The notes below the pieces were generated by a model. The model did no database searches. It was given only the letters and a program-made list of their open reading frames with translations, and was not told the origin of the DNA. A stretch of DNA of 64,000 nucleotides from the NCBI RefSeq assembly GCF_001949145.1, contig NW_019091379.1:630532-694531 (forward strand). The letters run 5' to 3'. This DNA is from Acanthaster planci (lineage: Eukaryota; Echinodermata; Asteroidea; Valvatida; Acanthasteridae). Position numbers and translations under genes: made by a program. Positions 25,074-39,597 of this stretch are shown here, piece by piece. Every line of letters starts with the position of its first letter. Position 1 is the stretch's first letter.

Positions 25074-26786
25074 ACTTGTGTGGCGGCCATATCTTCCGTT
25101 GTTTGAGTTGTACGCACGCGTTGTGGAGCACATGCATCCAATTATGTGGTACCTGGGATCTGAAATCGATTCGTCGACCTTTCCGCTCCCAATTGTTGCT
25201 GGTACTTTTTTATCGTTTCAACAGCAAGGATAAGGCAATGTGTTGTAAGCCTTTAGGCTACGCACACTTTATGTCGTAATGATGACCAGTTTTTGCGATG
25301 CACATTAATATTTGTGTGGAAATTGCAAGCAACAGATTAAACAACTAGTTGTGGTCTACTAAACGCGCTGAGAAAGAACGAAAAATGTGGAACAGAAGCT
25401 CCATATTTTTATGTGGGTTAATTCCTGATAAGATGTTGGAAGTGTAACAAGTGCGGTCAAAAAACATCGGACTTTGTACTTGCCCTGCAGATCGACAACC
25501 ACACGAGTAACTGTCGCCCCGTAATCCAACGTGCTGGGCAGACTGTATTGGACTGAGAACTTTAGGTTATGAAACATCGAAGGGAACGGATTTGACCGGT
25601 GGTTCGGCGAAGATGGGTGAAGTATCCTCACTATACGTTTTCATGGACCATTGCACCCGCTAAGTCACGTGACCCATAGTGGGTGCATCAGCAAATGTAT
25701 AGCGTTCTCCCATAGCAGAGTGTGCCATAAGTGTCATTTAATGCCAAAATAAAGCGGATGGTCAGTAAAGTGCTCGGATTTAATACTGATGTGCTGGGCA
25801 CTGTACCGAAAATCAGTCTAATTTTTGTTAAACACTTTGCTATGGAAGGACGCCATGTTTGTTGATGTTTGAAGTCCGCTATAGGTTACGCGACTTAACT
25901 CGCGCAACTGGCACTGCAGCTGTAGACGACAAAGGCTTTCTAAGTCAGGGTTACATTGTGATCATGATTTATGTATGCTGGCCACTTCCTTGAATCCGGG
26001 ACAAAGGCATTGTTTTGTTTCGTAGGTTCCGGGGGGGGGGGTGGTATTTATTTTTTTCTCAGCTCTCACTGTGGACTTCCCACTCGTTGTGAAGTTTTCC
26101 CTGGGGATGGAAAATCAAACAGCACAATGTACGGAGTTTGCTCGCGGTGAAAAAATAACAGTTTTCCACAAATACTTTCATATTTGTTTTGTCAATAATA
26201 ACGGCGACCAGGGCTTTTTTGAGAGATGTCATTTGAACTGAAAGTACTTTCTGAAAAGGGGAACAGAACCTTGGAAGAAAATACATGGCGATTGTTTAGC
26301 TGGATGTGTGTTTTTTTTTAATTGTTGATCAAACGAGGGCCCTGATTTCTTTTAAAAAGCGCTTTCTTGCACCTGAAAGCTGCCTTACAATTGCCTCGTT
26401 TTGATAGTTCCCTATTTTTACTTGACCTCGATTCGTGGAATGCTTTCTGGAGAAATTACAGAAAAGGTCCCACACTGCACGCAGAATGATCAAGCATGAA
26501 TTTTCCCAGCATTATATTCCTGAGGTTTGGTCAATTTATAATGTTGGCAATGTACCATTTGTACCTCGTGTGGGACTTCGACCGTAAAAAATCTCCAATT
26601 GTGTGATCGGAAGATTTACTGGCACACCGTTGCGTTTACAACATAAGACCGTGGGATGTGAAACTATCCTGTGTTAAGAAACATACTGAGAGATTTTTTG
26701 CCAGGTTTTTGCCTAACACAGACGTATTGTAATGTACACTGCGTTCTCTTTGTTGTCCGAGAGTCGCAAAAAAATTAAAGCTAGCT
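25074..26786. other. Intergenic, nothing recognised
   Basis: AT-rich sequence with a long G run near 26031. No gene is recognised. Confidence 0.45.
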
Positions 26787-27098
26787 TGTGTGGGATTCGA
26801 ACCCACGACTTCTTGCTTTTCACACAACTGTAGGTGTCTTCCTGCATGCTAGTCGATACACAGAAATGCTTGCTTGTCTCATACTTTGATCTGTTTCTTT
26901 TGCTACCATTTTGCGAGATATTGGACGGAGAGAACCCCCGCCTTTGTGTTGGCCATTGTTTGATTGGAATCTCAGGACTTCTTTACAGAATTCTACGGGA
27001 GATGTGTTAGATAACAATAGTCTAGAGTGTGTATAGGGATCGGACAGGTAAGGGGGTACCCCTCCGTCCCATATCTTGCCTGGTATATAGAGATCATT
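26787..27098 (-). repeat. tRNA-like interspersed repeat, copy 2 (with intact T-arm)
   Basis: The minus strand carries GTGGG TTCGAAT CCCAC, a perfect five-pair T-arm with a seven-base loop that also holds a Pol III B-box. Upstream there is an A-box-like TAGCATGCAGG. A seven-base anticodon-like loop (GTGAAAA) can be drawn but its stem is weak, and the acceptor stem pairs at only about five of seven positions, so this is not a functional tRNA gene. The 200 bp on the other side match 10100-10310. It is a tRNA-derived repeat, possibly SINE-like. Confidence 0.7.
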
Positions 27099-30000
27099 TC
27101 AAGCTACGCGGTTAGTGATAAAGCAAGAGATGTAGGATATTAACAAAATGCTTGACCAAATCGATCGAAGAGGACAAACGTGAGGATGGGTGCGGGGTTG
27201 ATAATTTATATTCGAGAGTTCAAGAGATATGAATGGGTTCTGGCAAGTTTGTAGGAAATTTGATCGCAATTAAATAATATGCAAGCTACAAATCATTCGA
27301 AACTGATTACACGATTACTATGGGGATATCTTAAAACTCCAGCATTATGTGCAGAAAAGAAGCATCTTAATTGTTGAGCATTTTGACATACTTCTGTACT
27401 GCAAAATGGCGTCACAGGTTTCTGTGAAGTTTTTCGTGCACAAAAGCTACTAGTATTCATGTTGTGTAAATGATTTTGTCGTTTGTCGTGAGGAAAGACT
27501 AATAACGGCAACCATTCGTACTATAATCACCAATGAAGCTCTGCATAGTAAGTTGGGGCAAATTCTTGTTTTTTTTTCACAGGTGCAGACTTTTTGTCAG
27601 TCGTCATAGTCGGCACAAAATGGACAGAGTCATCCTGTTTAAAGTTTCATTGAATTTACAATTCTGTAGTCTTGGTTTAGAGCATTAAACTCGAGTGGAT
27701 GTGGGGGAAAGTATTGTGAGCGTTGATATAATCCAAATTTGTAAAAACCTGTTAACTTTAAATTTTAAACGCTGTACTCTTTACACTGTGAACATTGTCA
27801 AATATATGTGATTCATGTGATATTACGCGCGTCCAACAGCCAGTACATGTATAGGTCGTTTAGGCTAGGATGCCTGCAGCCGACGGGAATCATCGTGTCG
27901 CTCTGTTGCCTTTATGCATGCGCGGTCAAGCGAGAATCCACGCAGATGTACCCCGGTACATTTCGTCATATTCGGGGTTACAACTACTCGTGACGAATCG
28001 GCTTTGACAGCCCTGCCGTAGCAAACCTCGCTTGGGCGAGGATATTGAAATATGAGAGACTGAAGCCACGCCCATTTTGTAGGTGACTGCCGGGAGGAGA
28101 AGTGCCGTGGGGGAACGGGGCTGGGTCTCAGCTTTGCGAGCCCACTGCAGCAAGCGCATTCTGCTGGCGATCAACAAGCTGTGATGCGTCGACTTCAAAC
28201 TGCAGTTATGTTGACCAGCTGCACGCGCTGCTAAGTTGCCCTCGCGCCTGATGATGATGGTTCTCGCTTCCCCATTGATTTGTCTCCGCGTGGATGTCGT
28301 CATGTAGACCTACATCCCTTGCTCCCTGCATCATTAAGACGCCGCGTGCATGCACGAGCCACTGCCAGACATGATTCATTCGCCACGTCAAGTATTCCGC
28401 ATAGGTTCGTCATCCCATTATAAAGCTGGTCTACCTGCGTGTCTTGGCTGCGTGTCCTCATTGGCGCAGCGCGGAGACGTCGATTCGATCGGTGCCTCGT
28501 TTGAGGACAACTCGCCTCCGTTCCGGTAATAAGCGTTCGATGCTTGACCAATACATTTCCTTTCCAGTGGTCATCATATCCTCCTTGCATCAAGCACAGT
28601 GACCATGACGGCATCCGCATTTCACTACACCGACGAGTCACCTCAAGAGTAGTTACCATCTGAGAAATAGCATCGTAATGTGGACGCAGCCATCCGGATT
28701 ACAACGCCGACAGGCACTTGACAGGTCAGTGGGAAATCATCATAATTCGGACGTCAATTTTACGTCCGTATAAAATAGAAATGTCCGTCTCCTGAAGACA
28801 GTACACAGCTCCTTATGGCAACTGTGTAATGACGATGTCTCGTGTTGTTATGAGTGTCAGCATTATTGTAAAACGAATGACCAAATGCATTGTCCTTAAT
28901 TGTATCGCTGTTGATGATACAATGCCCCTTATCAGTTCTCCTGCCATTTTAACGTATCTACTTATTGTTGTGTGTAAAAATATGTCGCTATAAACACGCG
29001 GCTGCGTTCTCGACATTTTCATTTGAGTGTTGATCATCTGACGTTTACATCACGGTGTTTAGTGCATGGGTGCGTGTGCGGAGTTGCTATAGATGTCGCT
29101 TGAAAGAGAATAAGTGGGCAAGTGTCATGCATGGATATCGGCGACGTATCGAGAATCATTGATCAGTGTGAGAAAATTGGTGGTTGGTTTGAATTCGTTT
29201 CGTAACGGGTGATCATTAAAGATCTATCAAAACAAAGGTAAAGCCATCGTTGATGAGTTTACAGTTTTCGTTGTTTGCTGTTTGTGAATTTTGTTTTATT
29301 GCATTAAATGTTGTTAACAGGCGTCCATATTGGAAAGGACCGTGTTGAGTCAGTTGGGGATAACATCTGCTCCAGCTTTCGGCGGGAAAGTGAGATCCTT
29401 TTAACAAAGAAAGTCCAATCATTAGAATACAGGAGGTGGTGTATTCGGTGTCGAACACAAACAATAACAAGCTCATTTAATGGAGCCTGGCAAAATCCAA
29501 AATAAACGACATGGCTTCGAATTTCTTTGTCCAAAGTGAAAAATAATGATATGGCTTAATAATAAGCCGCTTTTAAATCGTAGAATGGACGCGACCCTTC
29601 TTGTGTTCTGTAATTTGGCGCCTCCAGACCCAAGGTTCTTTGTTCAGTGTTCGCCATAATCATTGCCATTGTGCACGTCTGTAAGGTAGGAAAAAGAAAA
29701 GGTCATTGTGCTGTTTTTCTCTGGTTTTCTGTCGCTCTTCATTGTGAACCTGGCTATACCACCGGCTGCATTTATATTCACCCTGAAAATATAACATTGT
29801 AAGCGCCCTTTCAGGCTGAAATTCAATGTATAGAGTAGAGGAGGGTGCTCGCGTGTCCCGCGGCTAAGCTGCACTATTCAATGGATGAGATTTTTTGGGT
29901 GAAAAGTGCACAAAAACGGCACGAGGCGCACAGCCGACCATTACCATCAGCTCGCTTTGCAGCGATTTCTTGTTTAATACGATTCGGCGTCATGATGTTC

Positions 30001-33000
30001 AACACTTCGAGTTTTCGTTGAGCATGGCCTCACTTTGTTAGTGGAGAAAATTCGAAATGTGATGACGTCTTTCCTGTTGCCCAGATTTACTCAGAAAACA
30101 CGCGCATGGCTATTAATGTATGCTAGGGGTGGGGGGAAGAAGGTATAAATATCAGTTATCAAAATGGATCATTCGGAGAGCACAAAGATATGTAGCGGCA
30201 AGAACGCCACGCTGCACCTTTAATAAATGCAAATTATATGCAGTTGCATAATTTATGTGTTCTCTTCTGTCACACTGGGAGAACTGAGTGTCTATAATAC
30301 ACAATGGCATAAGCATATTTTTACTCTGTCAATCAAAATGGTGTTTCCACTTTGTTGTCAATTGTTCAATGCCCTGGGCTCAGTGGGGAATGTGTGATAA
30401 ATATAGTTGGGATGCATGTATTAACTGGAACAGGCTTAGGGTGAAACCAACGCCTTCGCGCGATACAAGTATGTAAAACACATCGTCAGTGATCACTGAC
30501 CTGGTAATATTAGTCAATCAGTGACCCGATGAAACCATTTGTTATACTACTCCCATGAAATCATTCTTTTTCTGCATCGTAAATATCCTTGAGGTAGTCT
30601 GCCTACGTGGTCCTCTACAGTACTGAGCACCTCGTTAGTGTTGTGCGAATGGGCGGAGACTAGAACTCAAGTGTGGGACAATTATTGCCTCCCCCCCCCT
30701 TTGTGTCAAGCATGCATGTGATGTAAATTTTGGGCCAAGTGGATGGAGAAAATCCTGAGCCTCGTGGGCATCTTTCCCTGGACCCAACCGTCCGCTTTTG
30801 AGAATATTCTCAACAACTCTCCGTACCTTTTTTTTCTCCTCCAGAGTTGGTAAACATCTTGAATACACAAGGCTGATGCCCTTTTTCATCCATAATTCCT
30901 CGATATGAATAGCTAACAATAGCTGAGGTGAAGCTGAGCATGTGGGAAAACGGTGGAATCCTTTAATCTCCTCGGTCTGTATTCAACTCATGACACTTTG
31001 GCAATCCCGCGTATTGTTTGGACAAGGCTATTTCAAGGCCGCTGTGAATTTTTCGGGTTTTGAAAAAGCGTTTCTATTAAGCGTGACACAACAAGTGTCT
31101 CAAGGCTTTTGTAGTATTTCTCTGCGCGAAAACAAATACTCTCAGTGGTATAATTATTTTTTTGCACAGTGAGTAATAAATTTAATAGTTGTTACAGAAA
31201 AAAAAGCTTTTACATCTCATAGTGTATGTAACTATAAAGAGCACTTTTGTAGTTACACGTGCATATACAAAAATATTTGTCACCATTCACTGCAGACTAA
31301 CTGTATGGTGGAACAGAAATGGTTACAAGCCTTCTTCAAGGAGGCTGTGGCATCAGAAAGGGCGTGCTTAGCAAATGCCAGAAAATTGCTTTGCACCATA
31401 ATTAGCACAGTACCGTCTATGTACCCACTTGGGTTTCGGTGTTATTTCTTGCATTTCAGCTGATTTTTTTTCTCTCACATCCACAATGAACATATAATTT
31501 TGCCAGTTTGTTTCTCTGTCCGTGACCGGGACCTTTTAAATTATGCATGGTCGCAGCAGGGCATGTACGCGAAAGGAGGGCTTCATTAGGTCGAAAGCGC
31601 CCAGCCTGCAATATTGCCCGTCATTCCACTCCGCTGCCTCGGTTGCCCGTTTGCTTAATTCCCGCCTCGTGATTGGGAAAGTGCAGCACAGTGCCCAGTG
31701 TCAGACCCGTATGTTTAACATATGGTTTAAGTGGATAAAACGTGAATTCGTACAAAGTGGATTTGCATGCCGAATTTATTATTGGTGTGTCAGTATCGGC
31801 GGCAGTCGTCTGCTTTATCTGCTGGTCTGATAGTCCACTTTATGGAACTGAGCCTAAAACACAAACAGTTTGGAAGGTTTCAGGAAGAATCTTGAGTTTA
31901 ATATATCGCATTGTCAAAATAAAACGAATACTTTCGGTTCATTTTGAAATTGATATTGAAAGGCCGGTGAAGTAAAATGTTAACGTATCATTTTACAGAC
32001 AGTTTGAGCTGACAATAACATAACCTGAAATGGAAGGGCATAGAAAAGGGAGGGGACGAGTGACAGCATAATACACTCTGGTGCCAGAAACTTTGGCTGC
32101 GTACTTTTAGAGATCTTCAGTTCCTGGAAGAGGACCAAAATAGATCTTCAGTTTTACCTTCAAAACAGTTGACTGTACAACCAAACAGTTACCAGTAGCA
32201 ACAGTTTACAACATGATCAAAAGATGAATGTGGACAACATGGTCCCTCCCCGTTCTATTGCACAGCTACCCGCACCTGGTTTCTATTTTGAAGGTGCATT
32301 GAAAGGAATACATGTTGATTGATTGGCTAATTGTGAAAAAAATTCCTTAAAAATAGTAACGACTGTACTCTCAGCATCACTGACCCGGCCCTCAAAGATG
32401 TGAAACGCACCCTTAAAAGTCAACGTAGTGAGTAAAATGGCAACAATGGTGCACGTTTTCCTTATTCTTTGAAACATTGAGCCCCGGAAGTTTGCACCGT
32501 GGGCAATGCCATCGCAAAGAATAGCGAAAAGGGTTTGCAGGAAACGGCATATTCATTGGTGACCATCTGTACATAAAGTCGGCTTGTAGGTGGCGTTACG
32601 TTGGTCTATCGGCCTTTAAAGCATTCGTGCATTTACAGTAACATTATTGTTCATCATGACAAAGATGAATTGCGACTTGAATGGAAGTGACTTAGGTATA
32701 CAACTATTGCTAGAACGGAAAGCTTTGCTAGTCTCTATTATATAGTACAGTGCATAACTGTCCAAGAATGTTGCGAGACTTGCAGAAACATTATTGTGTC
32801 TTTAAAACGGTTCAGAGAAGACTATACAAAGCCTATAAGGTTTTAATGTCCAGGGGTTGCTTTCCTCACGAAAGATACTTTTGTTTACCTCTTTCTGGGC
32901 ATATGAACTGTGGTATACCACCTCCCCTCCTCTTCAAGTACCCTCCCCGCAGTTCTGGATGTGCAGAAATCACAAAGTCCATTGTGACCTGAAGGTCCAG

Positions 33001-36000
33001 GTTTTTTCGGCTTGCCATGATCCTGACTGATTTCTGTTGGAGTTGCGCAGATCATGCGCAGGAATAGAAGAGGATGACGAGTGACGACTGCTTTGCGCAC
33101 GCGCGTCCTTCCTCGCCATTACAACCACGATATTAGATATTGTTTATGAGTATTTTCGTCGATAACATATGGCTAATGCGTTGTGCTTGGAAGAAAATAC
33201 GCACGCGATGGTCATGGAATACTTGCAGTTTGGTATATATTTCATTCCAAAATAATGAAATTGAAACTAATGTGATCATCTGAGTTTTCTTGGATTGTAA
33301 AGAAGTTGTCAAAAATTCAGTCATTATAATTATAATTATTCAAGCATTATAATTTGTGCTCAACGTTGTACTTATTTCATTGTCGGACATAAGGTATGGC
33401 AGATATTTTACAGACAGCAAGGATGCAACCTTGCTCTTGAGAGGTTCTCGACATTTTGTTGAGGGTTTTTGTGACCGATATAGGAGACTAGAGTTAGCCC
33501 AATTGGATGTTTGGAGAGAGTCTTACTGTACGCAGTTTTTCCCGGTAAAGCCAGTGTCAATAAGGCTTTCGTATTTCGCTTAATAGTGCAGACATCTAGC
33601 CGCAATGAATTTTCTGCTGGTATATAATTACGTCGGGAATAATTTTCTGCTAAGTCCCATTTTTACGTCACAGGACTTTACATCCTCGTTATCAAGCAGT
33701 TCGATCGGTGGCCGACGATGGAGATATCGCTAAGGTCAGCTATGGTTTGGTCCTTTTTTCTTCATTTGTATGCGTTACCCAGGAAACCACGGTTGTTGCG
33801 ATGGCATGGTGCTGGAAGGTTTGCTATTGATGCGCTTTGCATGCCCTCTCATTTGGACTGTGACGTAACGGGTTATAATCGTTCATGCGCTTGTCGGCGT
33901 TTAATGACTTTCCCCACCCTTTGTCGGTGTTCAATGGTTGGTTGTCTAGTGAGCATCGCATTATGCCCGTCTCGGTGTCACTTCCAACTGTTTGAATTCC
34001 GACCCGCATGTTTTGAGCGATTATCCCCACAAAAGCACGATGACACGTCAACAAGGTGTTGGCGTAGCTTGCTCTTTTCGCCATTTAAATGTTGACCATT
34101 GGTTCTTTTGTTCACCGCCAGGCAGGTCATCTGCAGCCCACCACTATCCGTGAATCCATGCATCAGCATCAGCTCCCGCAGCCGTTATTGTTTCCTTTAC
34201 TCCTTATCGTTCCCGCGCCCAGCTGCCATGTTTGAATAATGCTGGACGGAGAACTGATAAGGGCTTATGGGAACACCTTGCACTCGTTGGATTCCAGCTG
34301 AGAGCCGTTTCGGCGTGACCGAGCATAATAATGGAGCCCAACCAGGCCCAGTAGCGCAGGATGGGGTCTCCAGCGGGTGCAGCTCTGAGTGAAACACGAT
34401 GTGCAGATTTGTATGGCTAGAAAATGATGGGATGTTATGTTCTTTTTCTTTTCACTGTTTTTTTAAGCAATGTGTTCTCCTGCATGACGGTTTCTTTAAT
34501 TTCGTTTTAATCTATGTTGAACAGTTCTGTGCCTCGACTTGGGAATTTACTCCATGAAACCAAACATAGTACATGAAATGGGAAAATACGGGAAGTCAGT
34601 GTTGTCTGATCTGATAACTGTCGACGTTAGGGAAGTCTTAATAGAGCAAGATGGATTCTTCCAGGGCATAGCTGCTGTGAAAGCGCGAATAAGAGCTTCT
34701 AACTCAACCCTACCGGGGTTACTTTCAACCTAGTCTGATTACCGTTAACATGTCAATTGACCTATAACTGCATGGGCCAGGAGTAGGCACATTATCAATA
34801 ATGACCCGATATGCCGATTTTTGATCTTCCGACGGCCTGTATCGAAATGACGAAATCTTTCAGATAGATTATCCGGTTCAGCGCCATACAGGTCAGCTGC
34901 ACAGGAAACTGCATGGACGGGAGAGCAGGCGTGCCATTTTCGTGTTGAAAAAAAAATTATGTACCGTGACCCCCAATTAGCTAGTCAGTGTTATTACCAT
35001 TATTCTTTACTACCAGAATCGATTCTGTCAACAGCTAACGTGAGAAGTACATCACGTGCACTTATGAAGAGGTAAATGAGGTTAGTTCCGGTAGTTTGAG
35101 AATTTATGTTACAAAAGTCCAGATAATATGGGTAATAGATTTAATCACTGAAATTAGCAAGTAGATGGTCAAATTTCGAGACACGATATAAGAACAGTGA
35201 AGGATACATCTTGGAAGTCTAAGCTGGAATTTCCAAAATTACTGTTCAGTAAAATATATGAGAATTTCATGAAAACTATGTCAGGAAGCTCTTCAAAACT
35301 CCGATTGGAATGCCATAAGGAAGCCGACGGTACATACAGTGAAAGTGAAATAACAACAGACGAATAACTAGATACAAACAGACAACGATGGAGACTTGGC
35401 TTTTGCTTCCCTCCTCCCACCCACCTCCAGCAAAAAAAAGAATAAAAAGGCACCAGCCTTGTAATGTATTTCAGGCTCGTTGTAAAACGATGTACGGGAA
35501 AGAAGCGAACTAGGAAGAAATGCAAAGTGTGGGAGCAGTTTCAGTTACGATATTGAACCACTGTTCAGTCGCAGTTTTGATTCCGGGTGTGTGTCCATGT
35601 GGTTTATCGTCAGAGCACGCATACGGTAGGAGCATGGAGAGAAATGGAAGTGGTGAAAATGAGAAAACAAAATGCCCTGCTATTTAATGCCCCTGTCCTG
35701 TTTGTGCGGTTAGATCATTTCGTCAGGTCGGTCATACTTGACTGGCTAGAATTAATGCGGGTATGAGTTGTTCGCACGCAACGACAGGTTGACCCCCGCG
35801 CTTTGTGAAATTCATATGGGGAAAATATTATCATATCTTGGCACCCAGGGCACCGTGCATAATCATTTACCGTGCGTCCAAGAGCAGCGGTGCATGGATT
35901 ATAAACACCGCGGCCATGGTTTTATTTTTTTTACGTGGGGGGTGTGTTTTCGCTACCTATAAGTATAGATACTTACCTACAAAAAAGGGAGACGAAAACG

Positions 36001-37224
36001 CCAAACACTTGGGAATGGTAGCACTCGTCAACTCGTCGCAACCCTACGGTTTGTTTTGGTCAAAAAATATATCGAAGATCATGCCTTTTAGCACCCTCGA
36101 TTACAGATGATGGCCTGAGGGATATTACCAACGAGAGTCGTTAACCAGTCACGCCTGACAAGCCAAGCATTATTTTTCACAAAACACGTAGCATGAACCT
36201 GGCGTCAAGGCACTATATGCCAGCATGGCTAATGCTACCCATATTGGCAAATGCGATCATTTTGTGTCTTTTCTCGTAATGCATTGGGTGTGTACGTGTT
36301 AGGTCTTATCAGTCATAAGAGACTTTGAACACTTTATCTTCTCGACATGAACTGTATATATGTAGCAATAACAGAGTAATTGTTTTGAACAATTGAGGTA
36401 TCAAATTTCCTTGAAGTCTTTATAATAGTCTATAATAATTGTGACTATCATGAAAATACATGTAGTTGCATCGTTGCTACCATTTTGGGTCTTGTTCAAG
36501 CCAAGCAACTTTGAATAAACGAACCTAAACTGGATCTCGAAATTTTCCAGAAAAGAAAATCTTCATCATGCGGCCCATGGATTCAGCAGCCTGAATAGAA
36601 TGGAGCACACACAAGTCTTGCACAAGTGTGTGACCAGTCAACTGCCAGCAGGACGCGTCGACGGGCCGAGAAAAGAAGACTCAGGGGGGGGGGATTTCTG
36701 ACTGCTTCACTTGGAACATGAGCTGGTGAGGCTTGGTGCGAGCCCCATCGACAGGGTGAACGTTGTTGTTAATTCATGTGATGCATGAATGTTATTTTGT
36801 ACAAGTTTATTCATTCCGCGTAACTGCATGAAAACTTTTTTACATCCTATTTTGGTTAATTTTATTTGAAAAGTACACATTTTAACTCTCAGAGAGCTGC
36901 AGTGAATTCGCCACATCAACACTTTCTTCAGTATCATCACAGTCCATTTTTTTTTCATGCGACAAGCTTTTTTACGGTCTTTACGTAATTACATCTTGCA
37001 GTCAGTTCCACACCATTGTGTGGCGTTCTCCCACACGCTTTTTCTGGCACAGGTTAGCCAGTAATCCATACTTGTTCCGCTAAGTTACGTGCTCCAGGTA
37101 CTTGGCCAAGTTTCAAAACGAACAGGCATGCGACAGTCGTGTTCTCTGTGGGGAGCAGAATCCGCCCTGGCTGCGAGATGGTCGCAAAAACCCTGGCTCC
37201 TTTGGGGTAGATACATTCATGGCA
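27099..37224. other. Intergenic, nothing recognised; CpG-richer patch at 28.2-28.6 kb
   Basis: About 10 kb without a recognisable gene. The 28200-28560 patch has roughly 30 CpG dinucleotides and overlapping minus-strand open frames of 119 and 125 codons, but no domain. G/C homopolymers lie near 30690 and 36685. Confidence 0.4.
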
Positions 37225-37540
37225 GTCAATTAGTTAGGGACGGGGGACATGTCCCCCCCACACACACACACTTTTCCAAGTAGGGGGTACTTTGTCAATT
37301 GCCCCTCCCCCCCCCGCTTTTCTCCAAAACCGATATGAAAATGTATAGCTTGTAAAAGCAGTTTTTAAAAAACTGGCTAAAGTAGCTAAAAATTGCCTTA
37401 GATCACACCACAGAGCATCTATACTCCAAACTTTTCAAGGCCCTTGAGCGGGCCCCAGACCCCAAGCCGCTCAAAGCTTTGTTCTGATCAGGGCTATGTC
37501 CCCCCCCCCCCCACTTTTCAAAACAGATTGACACTCTTGG
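37225..37540. repeat. C-rich low-complexity repeats
   Basis: ATGTCCCCCC is followed by ACACACAC and ACTTTTCCAA near 37250. A second ATGTCCCCCCCCC with ACTTTTCAAAAC lies near 37497, and TGCCCCTCCCCCCC with GCTTTTCTCCAAAAC near 37302. These look like related decayed copies of one repeat with expanding C tracts. Confidence 0.6.
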
Positions 37541-37567
37541 ATATATTCAGTACTTAAGTAATGTGAA

Positions 37568-37613
37568 CATTGTTACATGTTTGGTTACATTGTTACATGT
37601 TTGGTTACATTGT
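37568..37613. repeat. 20-bp tandem duplication
   Basis: CATTGTTACATGTTTGGTTA occurs twice in a row, followed by CATTGT. It is a small recent duplication. Confidence 0.9.
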
Positions 37614-39110
37614 AAAGAATGACACCATTTTAATAAATGTTTCATCATCACCATTTGGGTCAACATTTGTTTAATAACGTACTTTTCCTGTCAAACGAGG
37701 GCGCTGTTGCTGTAAGGTCATTTCAGGAAGACACTGTTCATTTGGGCACTGGAAGGGGTTTCAAACTGAAAACGTTTGCTGACGCATTTTGTAGGTCGTC
37801 GCGGGGGGGGGGGACGATGCAAACCCTGGCGAGCAGCTATCCCCCAAGCGGCAAAACCTTGAGCATCAAAAGTACCTATTGTTCTCGGTATTCCACCCCG
37901 AGGCGGCACTCCCCATGCTCAAGACTGGCGACGGGGCTGCACTTTTACGAAAAACTTCGCTCACTGGACCATTGTTGCGTATTATGTTGCGTATTTGGTG
38001 AAACAACAACAATATAAAACAATCAAATATCAAAAACGCTGGCACATGTTGGTGCAAACCTGCGACATAACATGGAGGTCTCTTTGACTGAGTATATATA
38101 TCATTTACGTTTTACTCATAAATATGCAATTTCGTATTTACATACAAATCCAAGGAGCATCACAATGCCATTCAAATGGCAACATAAGAAATAAATTGGG
38201 AAAATGCATTTACAAAGCCTGGGTAAATTTGAAGTAAACCTTTACGCACTCGAAAACCATGCCCTTTTATAATCTTCAGATTTCATCCATATCTGGGTAT
38301 TTTTTAGTTTGTTTATGCTAACGGACGTAAAAGACACAAAGCGAGGCGGAACTCCCAGTGTAAATTTGTTTTGTCGAAATTTGCATCACTGTTTTACAAG
38401 GCTTAGAATCCTTTCACAACATTCATAAAAAACTACGCCGCTCTAGAGAGTTTGGAATCAAGGGCAGAGGTGACAACAGAGGGATACTCTCGTCCCTCAA
38501 CAACGCAATCAAGTCTGCATCACGACATGTGATCGGATGTGAAAATCCGTCAAATGTTATCAACTCGGCATTTCCTGAACTGACGTTTCGGACGGGTCGG
38601 CGTATCCTAAATAAGATGAACGGACAAGTCTGGGGACAGATCATTTCTAAGGAGGCATCATACAGTATGTACATACGCACAGTCAGCTTGGTAACGGGCA
38701 AACAGCGCGTGAACCAACATGCACGAACTCTATTCCTTTGCGCTGCACTTTTTCTTTAGACTGAAGAACAAGGATGGATGTGCCGGTTAGAAGCAGTGCT
38801 TGTCGAGTAGGAACCCCGATTAGGAATAATACACGTTATTACAAACATGCCTTGCGCCATCTTAATTAAAATATCCCACTATTTGGGAGATTTAAATTAG
38901 GACTGCAGTCGACGTGTTTATACGCACCCGTATGTTAAGGCATAGCTGACCTGCAGGTGACGTGGCGCAAGCGTGTATCTTTGGTAATATGCTTGCGATT
39001 TGCTTTGCGTTTATGTAATACCTCCCGAATAGCCAATCAGCGTCATTTTCATGTTCTACACGACCAGGGGCTAATGATGGAACGCGCGCACAGCCCTTGG
39101 AGTCGAGGCT

Positions 39111-39505
39111 AGCCCCGTCCCTATTTCATGGGGACCGGTAGCTCGCTGGCTTCTACGATCCGTGGTTGATTTAGTTCTGCAAGTTTTGTGGGCGCCTGGC
39201 AGCCGAACGCATGGCTCTTCGGAAAATTTCAGAAATGTTTTTCTCCTTGTACTTATGAAAGTGGACATCCCTAAAAAGCAGGCAAATTGGACCGGCCCCG
39301 TCCCCATTATATAGGGACCGGCAGCTAACTGGCTTCTGGCATCCCTGTTATTTTTACTTCTGCACATGTGCAACTGCTTTTTCTATTTTTAGAGATAATG
39401 TTTACATACAACTTTTCGTGCGCATGAAAGCGGAACACATGGCTCTCGGGAAAATTTCAGAAAAGTCCCCCTCCCGTAATTATGGAAGCGGTTACTAAAC
39501 AAGTG
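39111..39505. repeat. Diverged tandem duplication of about 180-210 bp
   Basis: The first copy (39111-39285) and second copy (about 39294-39505) share CCCCGTCCC, GGGACCGG(T/C)AGCT, CTGGCTTCT, then CATGGCTCT, GGGAAAATTTCAGAAA or close variants, and a TATGAAAG/TATGGAAG end. The second copy has an insertion of about 35 bp rich in T. The order is direct, not inverted. Confidence 0.75.
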
Positions 39506-39597
39506 GAAATGACTCCGTTCTAGAGAGTTTTCAAAAGCTTTGTCACGTGACAGTGTAGCATTGTGGGGTTGATATAGGTCTGTTCGCTAATTTCCTC

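Noticed and set aside
26787-26882. Possible functional tRNA gene on the minus strand
   Set aside because: The T-arm is perfect, but the acceptor, D and anticodon stems are too weak, and it belongs to a repeat family.
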